Source of the DNA: Bacteroidota bacterium
GTDB lineage: Bacteria > Bacteroidota > Bacteroidia > B-17B0 > Aurantibacillaceae
NCBI GenBank assembly: GCA_020403265.1
Contig: JADBXZ010000117.1
Span: forward strand, 1 to 52,068
Length of the DNA: 52,068 bases
Direction of reading: 5' to 3'
Part shown: one piece after another, positions 1 through 9,775 of the stretch
Layout of the letters: every line of letters begins with the position of its first letter
Position numbering within the stretch: the stretch's first letter is position 1
Translations under genes and position numbers: made by a program
Notes under the pieces: model-generated
Database searches by the model: none
What the model saw: only the letters and a program-made list of their open reading frames with translations
Told to the model about the DNA's origin: nothing

Positions 1-91
1 AGAATCGAATACTAAAAGCAATAATACCCAGTAAAAAATAAATGGCTACTGGGGCTTTTAAGAATGTGTTATTTATTTTTTCAATTTTCAA
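1..91 (-). CDS. N-terminal fragment of a membrane protein, cut by the window edge
   Basis: The minus strand is open from a TTG at 89-91 to the window edge, giving about 30 residues. They start MKIEKINNTFLKAPVA and continue into a hydrophobic stretch that looks like a first transmembrane helix. An in-frame stop lies just upstream of the TTG, so the gene must start at or after it. The rest lies outside the window and the product cannot be named. The short length keeps confidence moderate; the alternative is non-coding AT-rich sequence. Confidence 0.45.
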   Translation of the reverse strand, partial: MKIEKINNTFLKAPVAIYFLLGIIAFSIRF

Positions 92-158
92 AGTCTATGT
101 CATTTTTATGTTTAGTATGTCTTTTTAGCATGAACGCTAACTGCTTATACCCGCTACT

Positions 159-188
159 TAGTCGTTTGTAAACACTTACAAACGACTA
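159..188. repeat. 13-bp perfect inverted repeat between two minus-strand genes
   Basis: The arms TAGTCGTTTGTAA and TTACAAACGACTA flank a 4-base ACAC loop. The repeat sits in the 232-bp gap between the partial gene at 1-91 and the end of the MFS gene at 324. No T-tract follows on either strand, so it is not a typical intrinsic terminator. It could be an operator-like palindrome or a processed hairpin. Nothing else was recognised in this gap. Confidence 0.5.
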
Positions 189-323
189 CAAGCGTTTACA
201 AGTAATAATTGTTGCGCTAAAACAAATATACTTAATTGGTTTTAGCTTCACAAAAGTCAGGATGTGTTTTTAAGGGTTAAGCTAAAGTACCCTAATTGCC
301 GTTTATCGGAGCTTCTTCTTTTT

Positions 324-1526
324 TTAATTTGATTTCTCGGCTATAACTTTAACCGACCTAAACACCAGCAATACCAAGGCAGAAAACACTAAGGATAAGT
401 AACCTAAATAATGGTAATTATGCAACAAGCCGTTTTCGTCTTGCACCACAATAAAACCACCTATTAAGGAGGTAACTGATACCGCAAATTGCTGCACCGA
501 GGCATTTAAAATTAAAAAAGCGCCTCTGATAGAGGGGTCGGCTGTAGAAGTAACCTGTGCCATGGTGATAATCATACGCGAGCCACTGAAAATAAAAAAG
601 CCGGCCGTGAAGCATAGTAAAATTACTTTGTTGTGCGTTTCTAAATTGGGTATGCCTACCAACGGAAAAACAGACAATAACGTAAGTACCGCCAATACCG
701 GGAAACGTCCTATTTTATCACTTAACTTACCAATTAAAGGCGAACAAACGGCTGATAACAAACCGCCAACCACATACACTAATGGCACGGAGCTCTTATA
801 ATCAAAGCCACAGTTTTTAGTAAAATAATCGGTTAAAAACGGAATGATGAAAAAATGGGCCGGCATCATCACAATTGTTAAAAGTAAAGCCATTCTTCTG
901 TTTTTATCACTTAACACTTTACTTACAATCTGCACAAAGGAACTTACTTTGTAATTTTCTAAATGCGCCTTAAAATTAGGCACTACAAATAAGGCTCCAA
1001 CAAATACCAAAACGCATAAACACGCCAATACAATAAAAGGTGTATTCCATTGGTAAGCAGAGGCTAAATATAAACCACCCGGTACGCCCAACACACTCGC
1101 TAAAGCAAAACCCAACATTAAAATACCCATTGCTTGCCCGCGGCGTTGTGCCGGAATGGCATCACCCACAATGGATTGAATAACGGAGCCACACACCCCA
1201 CCAAATAGTCCGGTAATAAATCGTGCGATGACCAAAAAATAATAGGAGTTAGCCAAACCGCATAAAAATGTACCAATGGTAAAGCCTGCATAAATTAATA
1301 CTAATACTTTTTTACGGTCATAGGCATCCACTTTATTAATACAAATTAAACTGGATAAAAAAGCGCCAAAACCATATGAAAAAACAGCCACCCCAAATTG
1401 CGAAGGAGTTACTTGCCAGAGTTTTGTGAGCATTGGCTTTAAAGGCATTAACACCATAAAATCTACAATGGCTGTAAACTGTATAAATGCCAATACAAGC
1501 AACAACAAAATCTCCGAACGTTTCAT
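324..1526 (-). CDS. MFS transporter, DHA1 (drug:H+ antiporter-like) type
   Basis: A 400-residue inner-membrane transporter with the hydrophobic pattern of 12 helices. Features typical of the DHA1 branch are visible. A degenerate motif A (DAYDRKKV) follows helix 2 near residues 67-74. The motif B arginine is R102 in ARFITGLFGG. Motif C (GFALASVLGVPGG) lies near 139-151. A second loop, GKLSDKIGR, is in the C-terminal half. The family exports drugs, sugars or metabolites using the proton gradient; the substrate cannot be read from the sequence. The gene starts at an ATG and lies 24 bp downstream of the adenosyltransferase gene on the same strand, so it may be the last gene of that transcription unit. 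Confidence 0.85.
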   Translation of the reverse strand: MKRSEILLLLVLAFIQFTAIVDFMVLMPLKPMLTKLWQVTPSQFGVAVFSYGFGAFLSSLICINKVDAYDRKKVLVLIYAGFTIGTFLCGLANSYYFLVIARFITGLFGGVCGSVIQSIVGDAIPAQRRGQAMGILMLGFALASVLGVPGGLYLASAYQWNTPFIVLACLCVLVFVGALFVVPNFKAHLENYKVSSFVQIVSKVLSDKNRRMALLLTIVMMPAHFFIIPFLTDYFTKNCGFDYKSSVPLVYVVGGLLSAVCSPLIGKLSDKIGRFPVLAVLTLLSVFPLVGIPNLETHNKVILLCFTAGFFIFSGSRMIITMAQVTSTADPSIRGAFLILNASVQQFAVSVTSLIGGFIVVQDENGLLHNYHYLGYLSLVFSALVLLVFRSVKVIAEKSN

Positions 1527-1550
1527 ATCTGAATTACTGATTTAAACTAC

Positions 1551-2108
1551 TTAACCATGTTTTGGTTTCCAAGGAATTTCTTCTACCTTGTTTACATGGG
1601 TAATGTAGCGGCTTAACATAAAGATGTAATCAGATAAGCGATTTAAATATTTGTAATGGATTTCATCCACTGTTTCATTTTCGGCTAAACGTAAAACCGC
1701 TCGCTCTGCTCTTCTGCATATACAACGGGCCACATGGCAATGCGAAACACAAATGTGTCCGCCCGGTAATACAAAAAATTTCATTTCAGGCACCACCGCA
1801 TTAATGGCATCAATCTCTTCTTCTAACTTAACCACATCGCTTTCATGCATAATAGGCAAAGTCATTTTGTTTTTTTCAGGGTCGGCAGCAAGGTGAGAAC
1901 CTATGGTAAACAAACGATCTTGAATTTCAATGATTAAATCGATAATTTTTTTATCCTGAACTGTATCTCTAATTAATCCTAAGTAGGAATTTAATTCATC
2001 TACCGTTCCATAAGCCTCAATACGGATGTGTTGCTTAGGTAGTCGTGTTCCGCCAATTAAGGAGGTTTGTCCTTTATCGCCGGTTTTAGTATAAATTTTA
2101 AAGGCCAT
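1551..2108 (-). CDS. cob(I)yrinic acid a,c-diamide / cob(I)alamin adenosyltransferase, PduO type
   Basis: A 185-residue enzyme that moves the 5'-deoxyadenosyl group of ATP to cobalt of cob(I)alamin, making coenzyme B12. PduO-type hallmarks are all present: the N-terminal ATP-binding TKTGDKGQTSL (7-17), DELN (37-40), FVLPGG (112-117), the RCICRRAER segment (128-136) and NRLSDYIF (156-163). Length is normal for the family. Its ATG overlaps the stop codon of the upstream TonB receptor by one base (TAATG), so the two are probably translationally coupled. That pairing suggests, but does not prove, that the receptor imports a corrinoid. No cobalamin riboswitch was recognised upstream of the pair. 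Confidence 0.92.
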   Translation of the reverse strand: MAFKIYTKTGDKGQTSLIGGTRLPKQHIRIEAYGTVDELNSYLGLIRDTVQDKKIIDLIIEIQDRLFTIGSHLAADPEKNKMTLPIMHESDVVKLEEEIDAINAVVPEMKFFVLPGGHICVSHCHVARCICRRAERAVLRLAENETVDEIHYKYLNRLSDYIFMLSRYITHVNKVEEIPWKPKHG

Positions 2109-4453
2109 TAAAATGATAAGGTTAAATTAAGATTGGGTAAAATTGGTAACTGGTTAATGCGTTTAAACGAAAACCGATCAACGTAAAAAATGTTTTGTCG
2201 GTTGTAAATATTTGTTGCACCACCACTCACTTCCAACATAACTTTTTCGCTATGGTGGTATTTGTATTTTAAGCTTAAATCTAAACGGTGGTAATCAGGC
2301 AAACGACCACCATTTAAGGTAGCAGGAATGTAGCCCAGATTTGGATTGTTTTGGTTAAAATTATAATTGATGTTTCCGGCGGGGTTAAACGTTGGAATGA
2401 AACCCTGAGTTTGTGTGAAAGGGAAACCTGTACCTAAGTTCCAACGGGCATTGAACTCACAATTTTTCTTCTTCCCAAACGTGTATGAGGTAACAAGGTT
2501 AATGTTATGTCGTCTGTCAAAATTTGGTGCATAGTTTAATATTTCATTCGTGGTATTATTTCCCTGCCATCTGTCGTTAAAGCCTAATGAATAAACGGCC
2601 CACACGTATAATTGTTTGCGCTCGTATTTTAAAAGCACATCAAAGCCTCTGGCCCTACCCTGTTCAATTACAAATGTTTTTTTAAATTCATCCGGCTGAT
2701 TGGCATTTAAATCATTGTCGTTAAAAATTTTATCTCTGTTTACATTAATAATGGTATTAAAGTTTTTTTGATACGCTTCAATATTTAAATCCAAGCCTTT
2801 CGCCAAATCAATCTCAAAACCGGCTACAAGGTGATTAGCCTTTTGAATGGATGAATTAACGGTTTTTGTTTCTCCGTTTTTGTCTAAATAGGTTTTAGAA
2901 ACATCTGTATTTTCCGGCGCATTGATGAACCCGTAAAAAAGATTCACTACATCTCTGTCACTGTTTGCACTCAACAAGGACTGACTGTATAAACCTGCGG
3001 CACCTTTAAAGCGCAATTTTTCGAGAATATTTACTTTTAATGCCAAACGCGGTTCCGGTGAAAAGGCACCAATGGTAGCATAATACTGCGTTCTGAAACT
3101 TGGCTCAAATACAATTTTTTTATTTTTATCTATAAGCTTTGTTTTTACATGCGCACCTAAATCAATGGTTTGTCTGGCTAACTTCACTTCTGCACCAAAT
3201 GGATTTTGTAGTTCATAACTGGTATTGGTTGTTACCCCTTCAAAACCAAATTTAATTTCGTTGCGTCCAATAAACTTTGTAAAATTAAATCCGGTATTTA
3301 CACCATTAATAGTACTTTTTTTGGTATCCGTTTCTACCAAAGGATTCTTAAAATTAATTTCGTATTGAGAATAACAAAAATTACCTTCCATGATAAAATC
3401 CGCATTGCCCGGCAACAACAAAAAATTAGAGCCAAGTCCCAGGTTTCTCCAACCAAACTGCGCAATCTGACTAAAATCTACACGGTCGGAAAAATTAAAT
3501 CCGTAAAAATTAATCTTACTTCCACTTCCTGAATTGAAAGAGGTTTTGGCATAAAGGTCAGTGTAATAAAATGGTAAGCCTGCTGTATCTGCGTAGCTGT
3601 ATAAAATTTTAGATGACTGCGGTAAATAGGAATGCTTGCCTGAAACCAGAAATGAACTGGAACCGCCACCATCTTCTTTTAGTTTTTTAAGCGGTCCCTC
3701 TAACATCATTTTACCGCCAAATGTTGAACCTGATACTTTTCCACTGATGCGTTTTTTATTCCCATCCCTGGTTGTAATGTCCATTACTGAAGATGTTCTG
3801 CCGCCATATTCTGCTCCAAAACCGGCTGTATAAACATCCGCATTTTTCATAATGTCATTATCAAAAACAGAGAATAAACCAATTGAGTGAAACGGATTGT
3901 AAATAACCAAGCCATCCAACAACACTTTATTCTGAACAGGTAAGCCACCTCTGATGTATAATTGTCCACCTTGGTCGCCGGTAAAGGCCACACCGGGTAT
4001 AACTTGCAGATATTGGGCAATATCAGGTTCACCTACACTTGGTAATTTATTAATCACAATTGGGTCTATTTTTTGAACGGATACTGAAGTCTTTTCAACC
4101 TTATCTGCCGCTGCAGTGGTAACTTCTATTTCGTCCAACAATTTACCGCCTTTTTTAGCGAAATATTTTTTCTGGAGTATGTCACCGCTTTTAATCGTGA
4201 TTTTATCTTTAATGGTATCATGCTCAAAACTGGTAATTAATAAGGTGTAGTCACCGGCCGGTATTCGGCTAATGTAAAAGTAACCGTTCAAATCCGTATT
4301 AGCACCAATGGTGGTTCCTTTAAAAAATACGTTTACAAACGTTACCGGTTCACCAGTTTCTTTATCGTAAACGAAGCCTTTTACAACTCCATTATTTTGA
4401 GCGTAAAATTGTGTGGTGATAAAATAAAGTAAAAAAGAAATTATTTTTTTCAT
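2108..4453 (-). CDS. TonB-dependent outer-membrane receptor with N-terminal carboxypeptidase-regulatory-like domain
   Basis: A 781-residue outer-membrane receptor. It has a signal peptide (about 1-18), a CarboxypepD_reg-like beta-sandwich (about 20-105) typical of Bacteroidota receptors, a plug domain (about 120-245, with YIRGGLPVQNKVLLDGLVIY), and a 22-strand-type barrel ending in an aromatic residue (LNLTLSF). TonB-dependent receptors take up large or scarce substrates such as metal chelates and vitamins using energy from TonB-ExbBD. No SusD-like partner is adjacent, so glycan uptake is less likely. The one-base overlap with the cobalamin adenosyltransferase makes a corrinoid substrate an attractive inference. 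The 130-bp upstream gap shows no riboswitch that I can recognise. Confidence 0.85.
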   Translation of the reverse strand: MKKIISFLLYFITTQFYAQNNGVVKGFVYDKETGEPVTFVNVFFKGTTIGANTDLNGYFYISRIPAGDYTLLITSFEHDTIKDKITIKSGDILQKKYFAKKGGKLLDEIEVTTAAADKVEKTSVSVQKIDPIVINKLPSVGEPDIAQYLQVIPGVAFTGDQGGQLYIRGGLPVQNKVLLDGLVIYNPFHSIGLFSVFDNDIMKNADVYTAGFGAEYGGRTSSVMDITTRDGNKKRISGKVSGSTFGGKMMLEGPLKKLKEDGGGSSSFLVSGKHSYLPQSSKILYSYADTAGLPFYYTDLYAKTSFNSGSGSKINFYGFNFSDRVDFSQIAQFGWRNLGLGSNFLLLPGNADFIMEGNFCYSQYEINFKNPLVETDTKKSTINGVNTGFNFTKFIGRNEIKFGFEGVTTNTSYELQNPFGAEVKLARQTIDLGAHVKTKLIDKNKKIVFEPSFRTQYYATIGAFSPEPRLALKVNILEKLRFKGAAGLYSQSLLSANSDRDVVNLFYGFINAPENTDVSKTYLDKNGETKTVNSSIQKANHLVAGFEIDLAKGLDLNIEAYQKNFNTIINVNRDKIFNDNDLNANQPDEFKKTFVIEQGRARGFDVLLKYERKQLYVWAVYSLGFNDRWQGNNTTNEILNYAPNFDRRHNINLVTSYTFGKKKNCEFNARWNLGTGFPFTQTQGFIPTFNPAGNINYNFNQNNPNLGYIPATLNGGRLPDYHRLDLSLKYKYHHSEKVMLEVSGGATNIYNRQNIFYVDRFSFKRINQLPILPNLNLTLSF

Positions 4454-4582
4454 GAATGAAACGAAATGGGAATGTAAAGCATTAAGTACTTAATTTATTG
4501 ATTTTGTTTAGTTTTAACAACTGCCAAATATAGCAAATTCCGTTGGATGAAACAATCCAAAACCGGCAGGAAAACCAAGCTT

Positions 4583-7405
4583 TTAATTAAGTTTTTCCTT
4601 CAGGTAATGCCCGGTAAAGCTCTTTTTTGATTTCGCCAAGTCTTCCGGTGTACCTCCAAAAACCACAGTGCCGCCTTCTTCCCCACCTTCGGGTCCCATG
4701 TCAATTAACCAATCGGCACACTTAATAACATCCAGATTATGTTCAATCACAACAATGCTGTGTCCTTTTGCCAATAAAGCTTCAAAAGACTTCAATAACT
4801 TGGACACATCATGGAAATGCAAGCCGGTTGTAGGCTCATCAAACACAAACAAGGTTGGTTGTGTGTTATTAATCTGAATTAAAAAGCTTGCTAATTTAAT
4901 GCGTTGTGCCTCTCCCCCACTTAGGGTACTGCTGCTCTGTCCCAATTGCACATAACCGAGGCCAACTGCCTGCAAGGCTTGTAATTTTTCCAAAATCTTT
5001 TTACAGGTTTTGTTATCCTTTTCAACCGAGAAAAAAACAATCGCGTCATCTACTGTCATTTCCAATACATCACTAATGCTTTTTTGCTGATAAGTTACTT
5101 CTAATGTTTCTGCTTTAAAACGTTTACCCTTGCATGTTTCGCATACCAATTCAATATCAGCCATAAACTGCATTTCGATGGTAACTACACCTTCTCCTTC
5201 GCAAGTTTCACATCGTCCACCCTCCACGTTAAAACTAAAATACCCTGGTTTGTAATTTCTATTTTTGGCTAAAGGTTGATCAGCAAATAAATTTCTGATA
5301 TCATCATAAGCCTTCACATACGTAACGGGATTACTGCGGGTACTTTTCCCAATAGGATTTTGATCGATGTACTCAAGTGCCTTAATGTGTTTTAAATTCC
5401 CGGTAATTAGGTGACTGGCGTCTACATTTTCAAAGTAGCCATCCAAATGCCTTTGAACGAGAGGAATTAATCCCTTTTTAATTAATGTCGATTTTCCACT
5501 GCCACTGACCCCGGTAACACAACACATTAAGTTAAGTGGAAATTTAACTGATATGTTTTTTAAATTGTGATCATTTAAATTTTTTATTTCTATAAATTCT
5601 TTAAACTTTCTTCTGGTTTTTGGAACTTCAATTTGTAACTGAGCCGTTAAATAGCGAGCGGTTAAACTGGTTTTTGATTTTAACAACTCTTTGGTTGTTC
5701 CTTGAAAAACAAGCTGTCCGCCATTGCTTCCTGCCTCAGGGCCAATATCAATTAACTGATCCGCCTCTTTCATAATGTCTTCATCATGCTCAACAATAAT
5801 TACTGTATTGCCTTGCTTTTGCAATGATCTTAAAACAGTTATCAACCGTTCTGTATCTCTGGAATGCAATCCAATACTCGGTTCATCGAGTATGTATAAA
5901 CTACCAACTAAAGTGCTGCCCAACTGCGTTGCTAAATTAATACGTTGGCTCTCGCCACCACTTAGCGTATTGGCAACCCTATTTAGTGTAATGTAACCAA
6001 GTCCAACATCATTCAAATATTGAATTCTATTTGATATTTCGGTTAATAAACGTTTAGCGATTTTTTTATCGTGGTCGTTTAATTGGATTTGTTTAAAAAA
6101 GACAGACAGCTCTTTTACCGGCATTAAAACAAGGTCATTTAAACATTTACCATCCACTAATACATAATTGGCATCCTTTCTAAGTCGTGTGCCGTTACAA
6201 TCAGGACAAGCCGTTTTCCCGCGGTAGCGCGCCAACATAACCCTGTATTGAATTTTGTAACTTTCTTTTTCCAACATTTTAAAAAAGGCGTTTAAGCCTT
6301 CAAAATGGTCGTTACCGGTCCACAACAAATCATATTCTTGTTTGGTTAAATTGGCGATTGGTTGATGAACCGGAAATTTAAATTTATGTGCATTTTTAAC
6401 GAGTTGATTTTTGTAATAACTCATTACTTCACCATTCCAGCAGACGATGGCATTATCATAGACTGAGAGACTTTTATTTGGTATAACCAAATCTTTATCA
6501 ATACCAATTATGCTTCCAAAACCTTCGCAGGTTTTACAGGCACCGATTGGATTGTTAAAGGCGAAAAAATTTAAACTAGGTTCTTCAAAGGTCATCCCAT
6601 CCAACTCAAACAAATTACTAAACTGTTTTTGTTTGAATTTCCCATCGTTATCTATCCAGATTTCACAATTTCCATTCCCTTCTGCGTAAGCGGTTTGAAC
6701 ACTATCCGCTGCTCTGATTAAAAAATCTTCGTCCTCTTTATTTACTGTTAATCGATCTATCAGCAGATAAACCTCATCTGTTTTTTTAAAACTTTTTTGG
6801 GTTAGTTCGCTAATTTTTATAACAACTGAATTAACTACAACCCTTGAAAAACCTTGCTGAGAGAGAATATCCACTTGTTTTAGTAAAGGACGATCTTTTT
6901 TATCAATTAATTTACAAAGAATTAAAAACTTTTCGTCATTACTAAATGTTTGAATATAATTCACCACATCTGTTGTTGTATGTCGCTTTACTTCTTTGCC
7001 ACTGACTGGGCTGTATGTTTTACCAACTCTTGCGAACAACAATTTTAGAAAATCATATATTTCGGTTACAGTTCCAACCGTACTGCGGGGATTCCTCGAA
7101 ATCACCTTTTGTTCAATGGCTATAGCAGGACTTATTCCTTTAATATAATCAACTAATGGTTTCTCTAAGCGTCCCAAGAATTGTCTGGCGTATGCACTTA
7201 AACTTTCAACGTAACGTCTTTGTCCTTCAGCATACAAGGTATCAAAAGCCAAACTAGATTTACCGGAACCGGACAGCCCGGTTATAACTACCAGTTGATT
7301 GCGAGGAATAGCAACATCAATATTCTTTAAATTATGTTGACGAGCCCCTTTGATAATAATAAACTCTTTAGGGTTTAATTGTCCGATGTCCTTTAGTTCA
7401 CTCAT
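4583..7405 (-). CDS. uvrA: excinuclease ABC subunit A
   Basis: A 940-residue DNA-damage sensor of nucleotide excision repair. UvrA dimers scan DNA, bind bulky lesions and load UvrB. Two ABC ATPase halves are evident. Walker A motifs are GLSGSGKSS near 43-51 and GVSGSGKST near 630. Signatures LSGGESQRI and LSGGEAQRI lie near 482 and 828, and the Walker B segments include ILDEPSIGLH and VFDEPTTGLH. Zinc-finger cysteines occur as CKTC near 288 with CPDC near 400, and as CETC with CETCKG near 730-753. Length is normal. It is transcribed alone from an ATG, with about 87 bp to recR upstream on the same strand. No LexA-type operator was recognised. Confidence 0.97.
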   Translation of the reverse strand: MSELKDIGQLNPKEFIIIKGARQHNLKNIDVAIPRNQLVVITGLSGSGKSSLAFDTLYAEGQRRYVESLSAYARQFLGRLEKPLVDYIKGISPAIAIEQKVISRNPRSTVGTVTEIYDFLKLLFARVGKTYSPVSGKEVKRHTTTDVVNYIQTFSNDEKFLILCKLIDKKDRPLLKQVDILSQQGFSRVVVNSVVIKISELTQKSFKKTDEVYLLIDRLTVNKEDEDFLIRAADSVQTAYAEGNGNCEIWIDNDGKFKQKQFSNLFELDGMTFEEPSLNFFAFNNPIGACKTCEGFGSIIGIDKDLVIPNKSLSVYDNAIVCWNGEVMSYYKNQLVKNAHKFKFPVHQPIANLTKQEYDLLWTGNDHFEGLNAFFKMLEKESYKIQYRVMLARYRGKTACPDCNGTRLRKDANYVLVDGKCLNDLVLMPVKELSVFFKQIQLNDHDKKIAKRLLTEISNRIQYLNDVGLGYITLNRVANTLSGGESQRINLATQLGSTLVGSLYILDEPSIGLHSRDTERLITVLRSLQKQGNTVIIVEHDEDIMKEADQLIDIGPEAGSNGGQLVFQGTTKELLKSKTSLTARYLTAQLQIEVPKTRRKFKEFIEIKNLNDHNLKNISVKFPLNLMCCVTGVSGSGKSTLIKKGLIPLVQRHLDGYFENVDASHLITGNLKHIKALEYIDQNPIGKSTRSNPVTYVKAYDDIRNLFADQPLAKNRNYKPGYFSFNVEGGRCETCEGEGVVTIEMQFMADIELVCETCKGKRFKAETLEVTYQQKSISDVLEMTVDDAIVFFSVEKDNKTCKKILEKLQALQAVGLGYVQLGQSSSTLSGGEAQRIKLASFLIQINNTQPTLFVFDEPTTGLHFHDVSKLLKSFEALLAKGHSIVVIEHNLDVIKCADWLIDMGPEGGEEGGTVVFGGTPEDLAKSKKSFTGHYLKEKLN

Positions 7406-7491
7406 AAAAATTCCTTTGAAGTTAACAAAGTGTCTAATACAGAAGATTAAAAATTACTTAAGAGATATTAACCGATATTGGCGTTTATAGT

Positions 7492-8109
7492 TTACTTTTT
7501 AAGCAAACTTTCGAAAGGCACTCGATTAGTAATAGAACGGCCGAGCGTAATTTCATCTGTGTACTCCAATTCATCACCAACGGCTATACCTCTGGCAATA
7601 GCGCTTAAATTAATGTTGTAAGGCGCTAACTTTTTAAACACGAAAAAAGAAGTGGTTTCACCTTCCATAGTGGTGTTTAAGGCTAGAATGATTTCATTGA
7701 TGCCACCGGAGGAAACTCGATTAATTAAATTATCGATATTAAGCTGGCTTGGTCCTATTCCATCCATTGGGGAAATTAATCCTCCCAATACATGGTAATT
7801 CCCTTTATACAAGCCTGTATTCTCAATGGCCAATACATCCCGATAATCCTGCACAACGCAAACAATACTTTTCTCACGTAAAGGATTGCTACAGATATCG
7901 CATATTTCCTTTTCACTAATGTTATGACAATTTTTGCAAAATTTTAATTCAGTTTTTAGCTGTGCGATGCTTTGGCTAAGCTGCACGACCGACTGCAAAT
8001 CATTTTTCACAATATGCAGCACGTAACGTAGCGCTGTTTTTTTACCAACCCCGGGCAACTTACTTAAAGCCTCAACGGCCTGTTCAATTATTTTATTTCC
8101 AAGTTCCAA
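7492..8109 (-). CDS. recR: recombination mediator RecR, TTG start
   Basis: A 205-residue protein acting with RecO and RecF to load RecA at gaps. It shows the N-terminal helix-hairpin-helix (KLPGVGKKTALR, 17-28), a four-cysteine zinc finger (C58, C61, C70, C73) and a Toprim domain starting near residue 82 with VCVVQDYRDVLAIE. The start is inferred as TTG at 8107-8109. An in-frame stop lies about 20 bases upstream and no ATG or GTG occurs between. The nearby ATG at 8113 is out of frame. The alignment with other RecR N termini supports the TTG. Confidence 0.94.
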   Translation of the reverse strand: MELGNKIIEQAVEALSKLPGVGKKTALRYVLHIVKNDLQSVVQLSQSIAQLKTELKFCKNCHNISEKEICDICSNPLREKSIVCVVQDYRDVLAIENTGLYKGNYHVLGGLISPMDGIGPSQLNIDNLINRVSSGGINEIILALNTTMEGETTSFFVFKKLAPYNINLSAIARGIAVGDELEYTDEITLGRSITNRVPFESLLKK

Positions 8110-8226
8110 TTCATTAAAATTAAAACTTTAAATTGAGAAAATCGGTGCAATTTATTCACTATGCTGCTGTTTAGAACTATTTGAATTTTGATTAAAACCA
8201 TAAGCTTTAAAGTAAATATTTGTATA

Positions 8227-9750
8227 ATGAGTTCAACCTTGCTCTTTTCTTTTGTAATTGGTTATTTTTTGCTGCTTCTACTTGTTGCCTGGTACACAGG
8301 TAGAGGATCCAGCAACCATGACTTTTTTATAGGCAATAAAAACAGTAATTGGTTACTTGTTGCTTTTGGAATGATTGGTACCAGTTTGAGCGGTGTAACC
8401 TTTGTTAGTGTGCCGGGGGGAGTTGGCAGCGGGAATTTCTATTACTTTCAAATTGTTTTAGGGTATTTTATTGGTTACATGGTAATTGCCTTTGTGTTAC
8501 TGCCTTTGTACTACCGGCTAAATCTAACTTCAATTTATACTTATTTAGAAAACAGATTCGGTATTAAAGCTCATAAAATTGGTGCATCATTTTTTATTCT
8601 TTCCAGACTAATTGGCGCAACTGCAAGATTATATTTGGTAGTTAGCGTATTGCAAACGTTTATTTTTGATGAATTAGGCATTCCTTTCATCGTTACAAGT
8701 TTGGTGATTTTGATTTTGATTTTACTCTACACATTTGAAGGCGGCGTCAAAACAATCATCTATACGGATACCTTACAAACAACAGGAATGCTGCTAGGAT
8801 TGGTTGTATGCATTTTCGTGTTGATTAATGCCATGCAACTTGATTTTTCAGGTGCCTTAAATTTGATGAGTGAAAAAGGTTATTCGAAAATTTTTAATAC
8901 AGATGTAAAATCAGGCTCTTACTTTCTTAAACACTTGTTGGGCGGGGCCTTTATAGCCATATCCATGACAGGGCTTGATCAAGAAATGATGCAAAAAAAT
9001 ATTTCCGTGAAAACTATTAAGGATTCGCAAAAAAACATGATAAGTTTTTCGTTAGTGTTAGTTGTTGTTAATTTTTTGTTTTTGTTTTTAGGAGGGATCC
9101 TTTATTTATATGCCGAACAAACAAATTTAAAAGTTGCACCTGACGATCTTTTTCCTACGGTCGCATTAGGATCTCAATTTAGTGGAGCAATCGGCATCAT
9201 CTTTATTATTGCCTTAATATCTGCTTTATTCCCAAGTGTAGATGGAGCTATTACTTCAATAACATCTTGTTTTTGCATTGATATATTAGGCATGAACAAA
9301 CAAAGCAGCTCAGACGTAGAAAAAAAACGTACGCGCTTAAAAGTTCATTTTACGTTTGCATTTGTGTTTTTTATAATGGTATTGATTTTTAAAGCCATTA
9401 ACGACAAATTAATTATCGACTTTATTTTAAAATTTGCCGGAATCACTTACGGACCGCTTTTAGGCCTATTTTCATTTGGCATATTAACTAAAAGAAACCT
9501 AAACGATAAATTTGTTTGGCTCGTTTGTATTAGTGCTCCTTTAATTGCATTACTTATTGATGTGCTGTGCAGCCCTGAATGGTATGAGAAAAAACTACAC
9601 ATTCAATTGCAGTTAACAGACCTGAGTCAAAACTTATTCAGTGGTTATAAAATTGGTCAGGAGTTAATTTTGATTAATGGAATCATCACTTTTGCAGGAC
9701 TTTGGTTAATCAGTAACTCTAAATCAGAAAAGATTTCTGTTGTAAATTAA
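8227..9750 (+). CDS. sodium:solute symporter (SSS / SLC5 family)
   Basis: A 507-residue inner-membrane protein with about 13 hydrophobic segments. The N-terminal region contains the SSS signature area (FGMIGTSLSGVTFVSVPG), and the GLDQEMMQKN segment is typical of Bacteroidota SSS proteins. The family imports sugars, amino acids, myo-inositol, sialic acid or vitamins with Na+; the substrate is not evident. I use the ATG at 8227 rather than an in-frame TTG at 8188. The ATG places the first helix (LLFSFVIGYFLLLLLVAWY) close to the N terminus as usual. It is divergent from recR and stands alone. Confidence 0.88.
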   Translation: MSSTLLFSFVIGYFLLLLLVAWYTGRGSSNHDFFIGNKNSNWLLVAFGMIGTSLSGVTFVSVPGGVGSGNFYYFQIVLGYFIGYMVIAFVLLPLYYRLNLTSIYTYLENRFGIKAHKIGASFFILSRLIGATARLYLVVSVLQTFIFDELGIPFIVTSLVILILILLYTFEGGVKTIIYTDTLQTTGMLLGLVVCIFVLINAMQLDFSGALNLMSEKGYSKIFNTDVKSGSYFLKHLLGGAFIAISMTGLDQEMMQKNISVKTIKDSQKNMISFSLVLVVVNFLFLFLGGILYLYAEQTNLKVAPDDLFPTVALGSQFSGAIGIIFIIALISALFPSVDGAITSITSCFCIDILGMNKQSSSDVEKKRTRLKVHFTFAFVFFIMVLIFKAINDKLIIDFILKFAGITYGPLLGLFSFGILTKRNLNDKFVWLVCISAPLIALLIDVLCSPEWYEKKLHIQLQLTDLSQNLFSGYKIGQELILINGIITFAGLWLISNSKSEKISVVN

Positions 9751-9775
9751 CTCTTACCATATTGAACAATCTTTA

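Noticed and set aside
27-60. Hairpin CCCAGTA/TACTGGG followed by GCTTTTA, terminator-like on the plus strand
   Set aside because: It overlaps the probable partial coding region at 1-91 on the other strand and has only four T residues, so it was not called a terminator.
562-801. Plus-strand reading frame of 79 codons inside the MFS gene
   Set aside because: It is antisense to a well-supported transporter gene and shows no protein-like pattern of its own.
4454-4582. Possible cobalamin riboswitch upstream of the TonB receptor
   Set aside because: The 130-bp leader shows none of the conserved B12-box elements that I can recognise.
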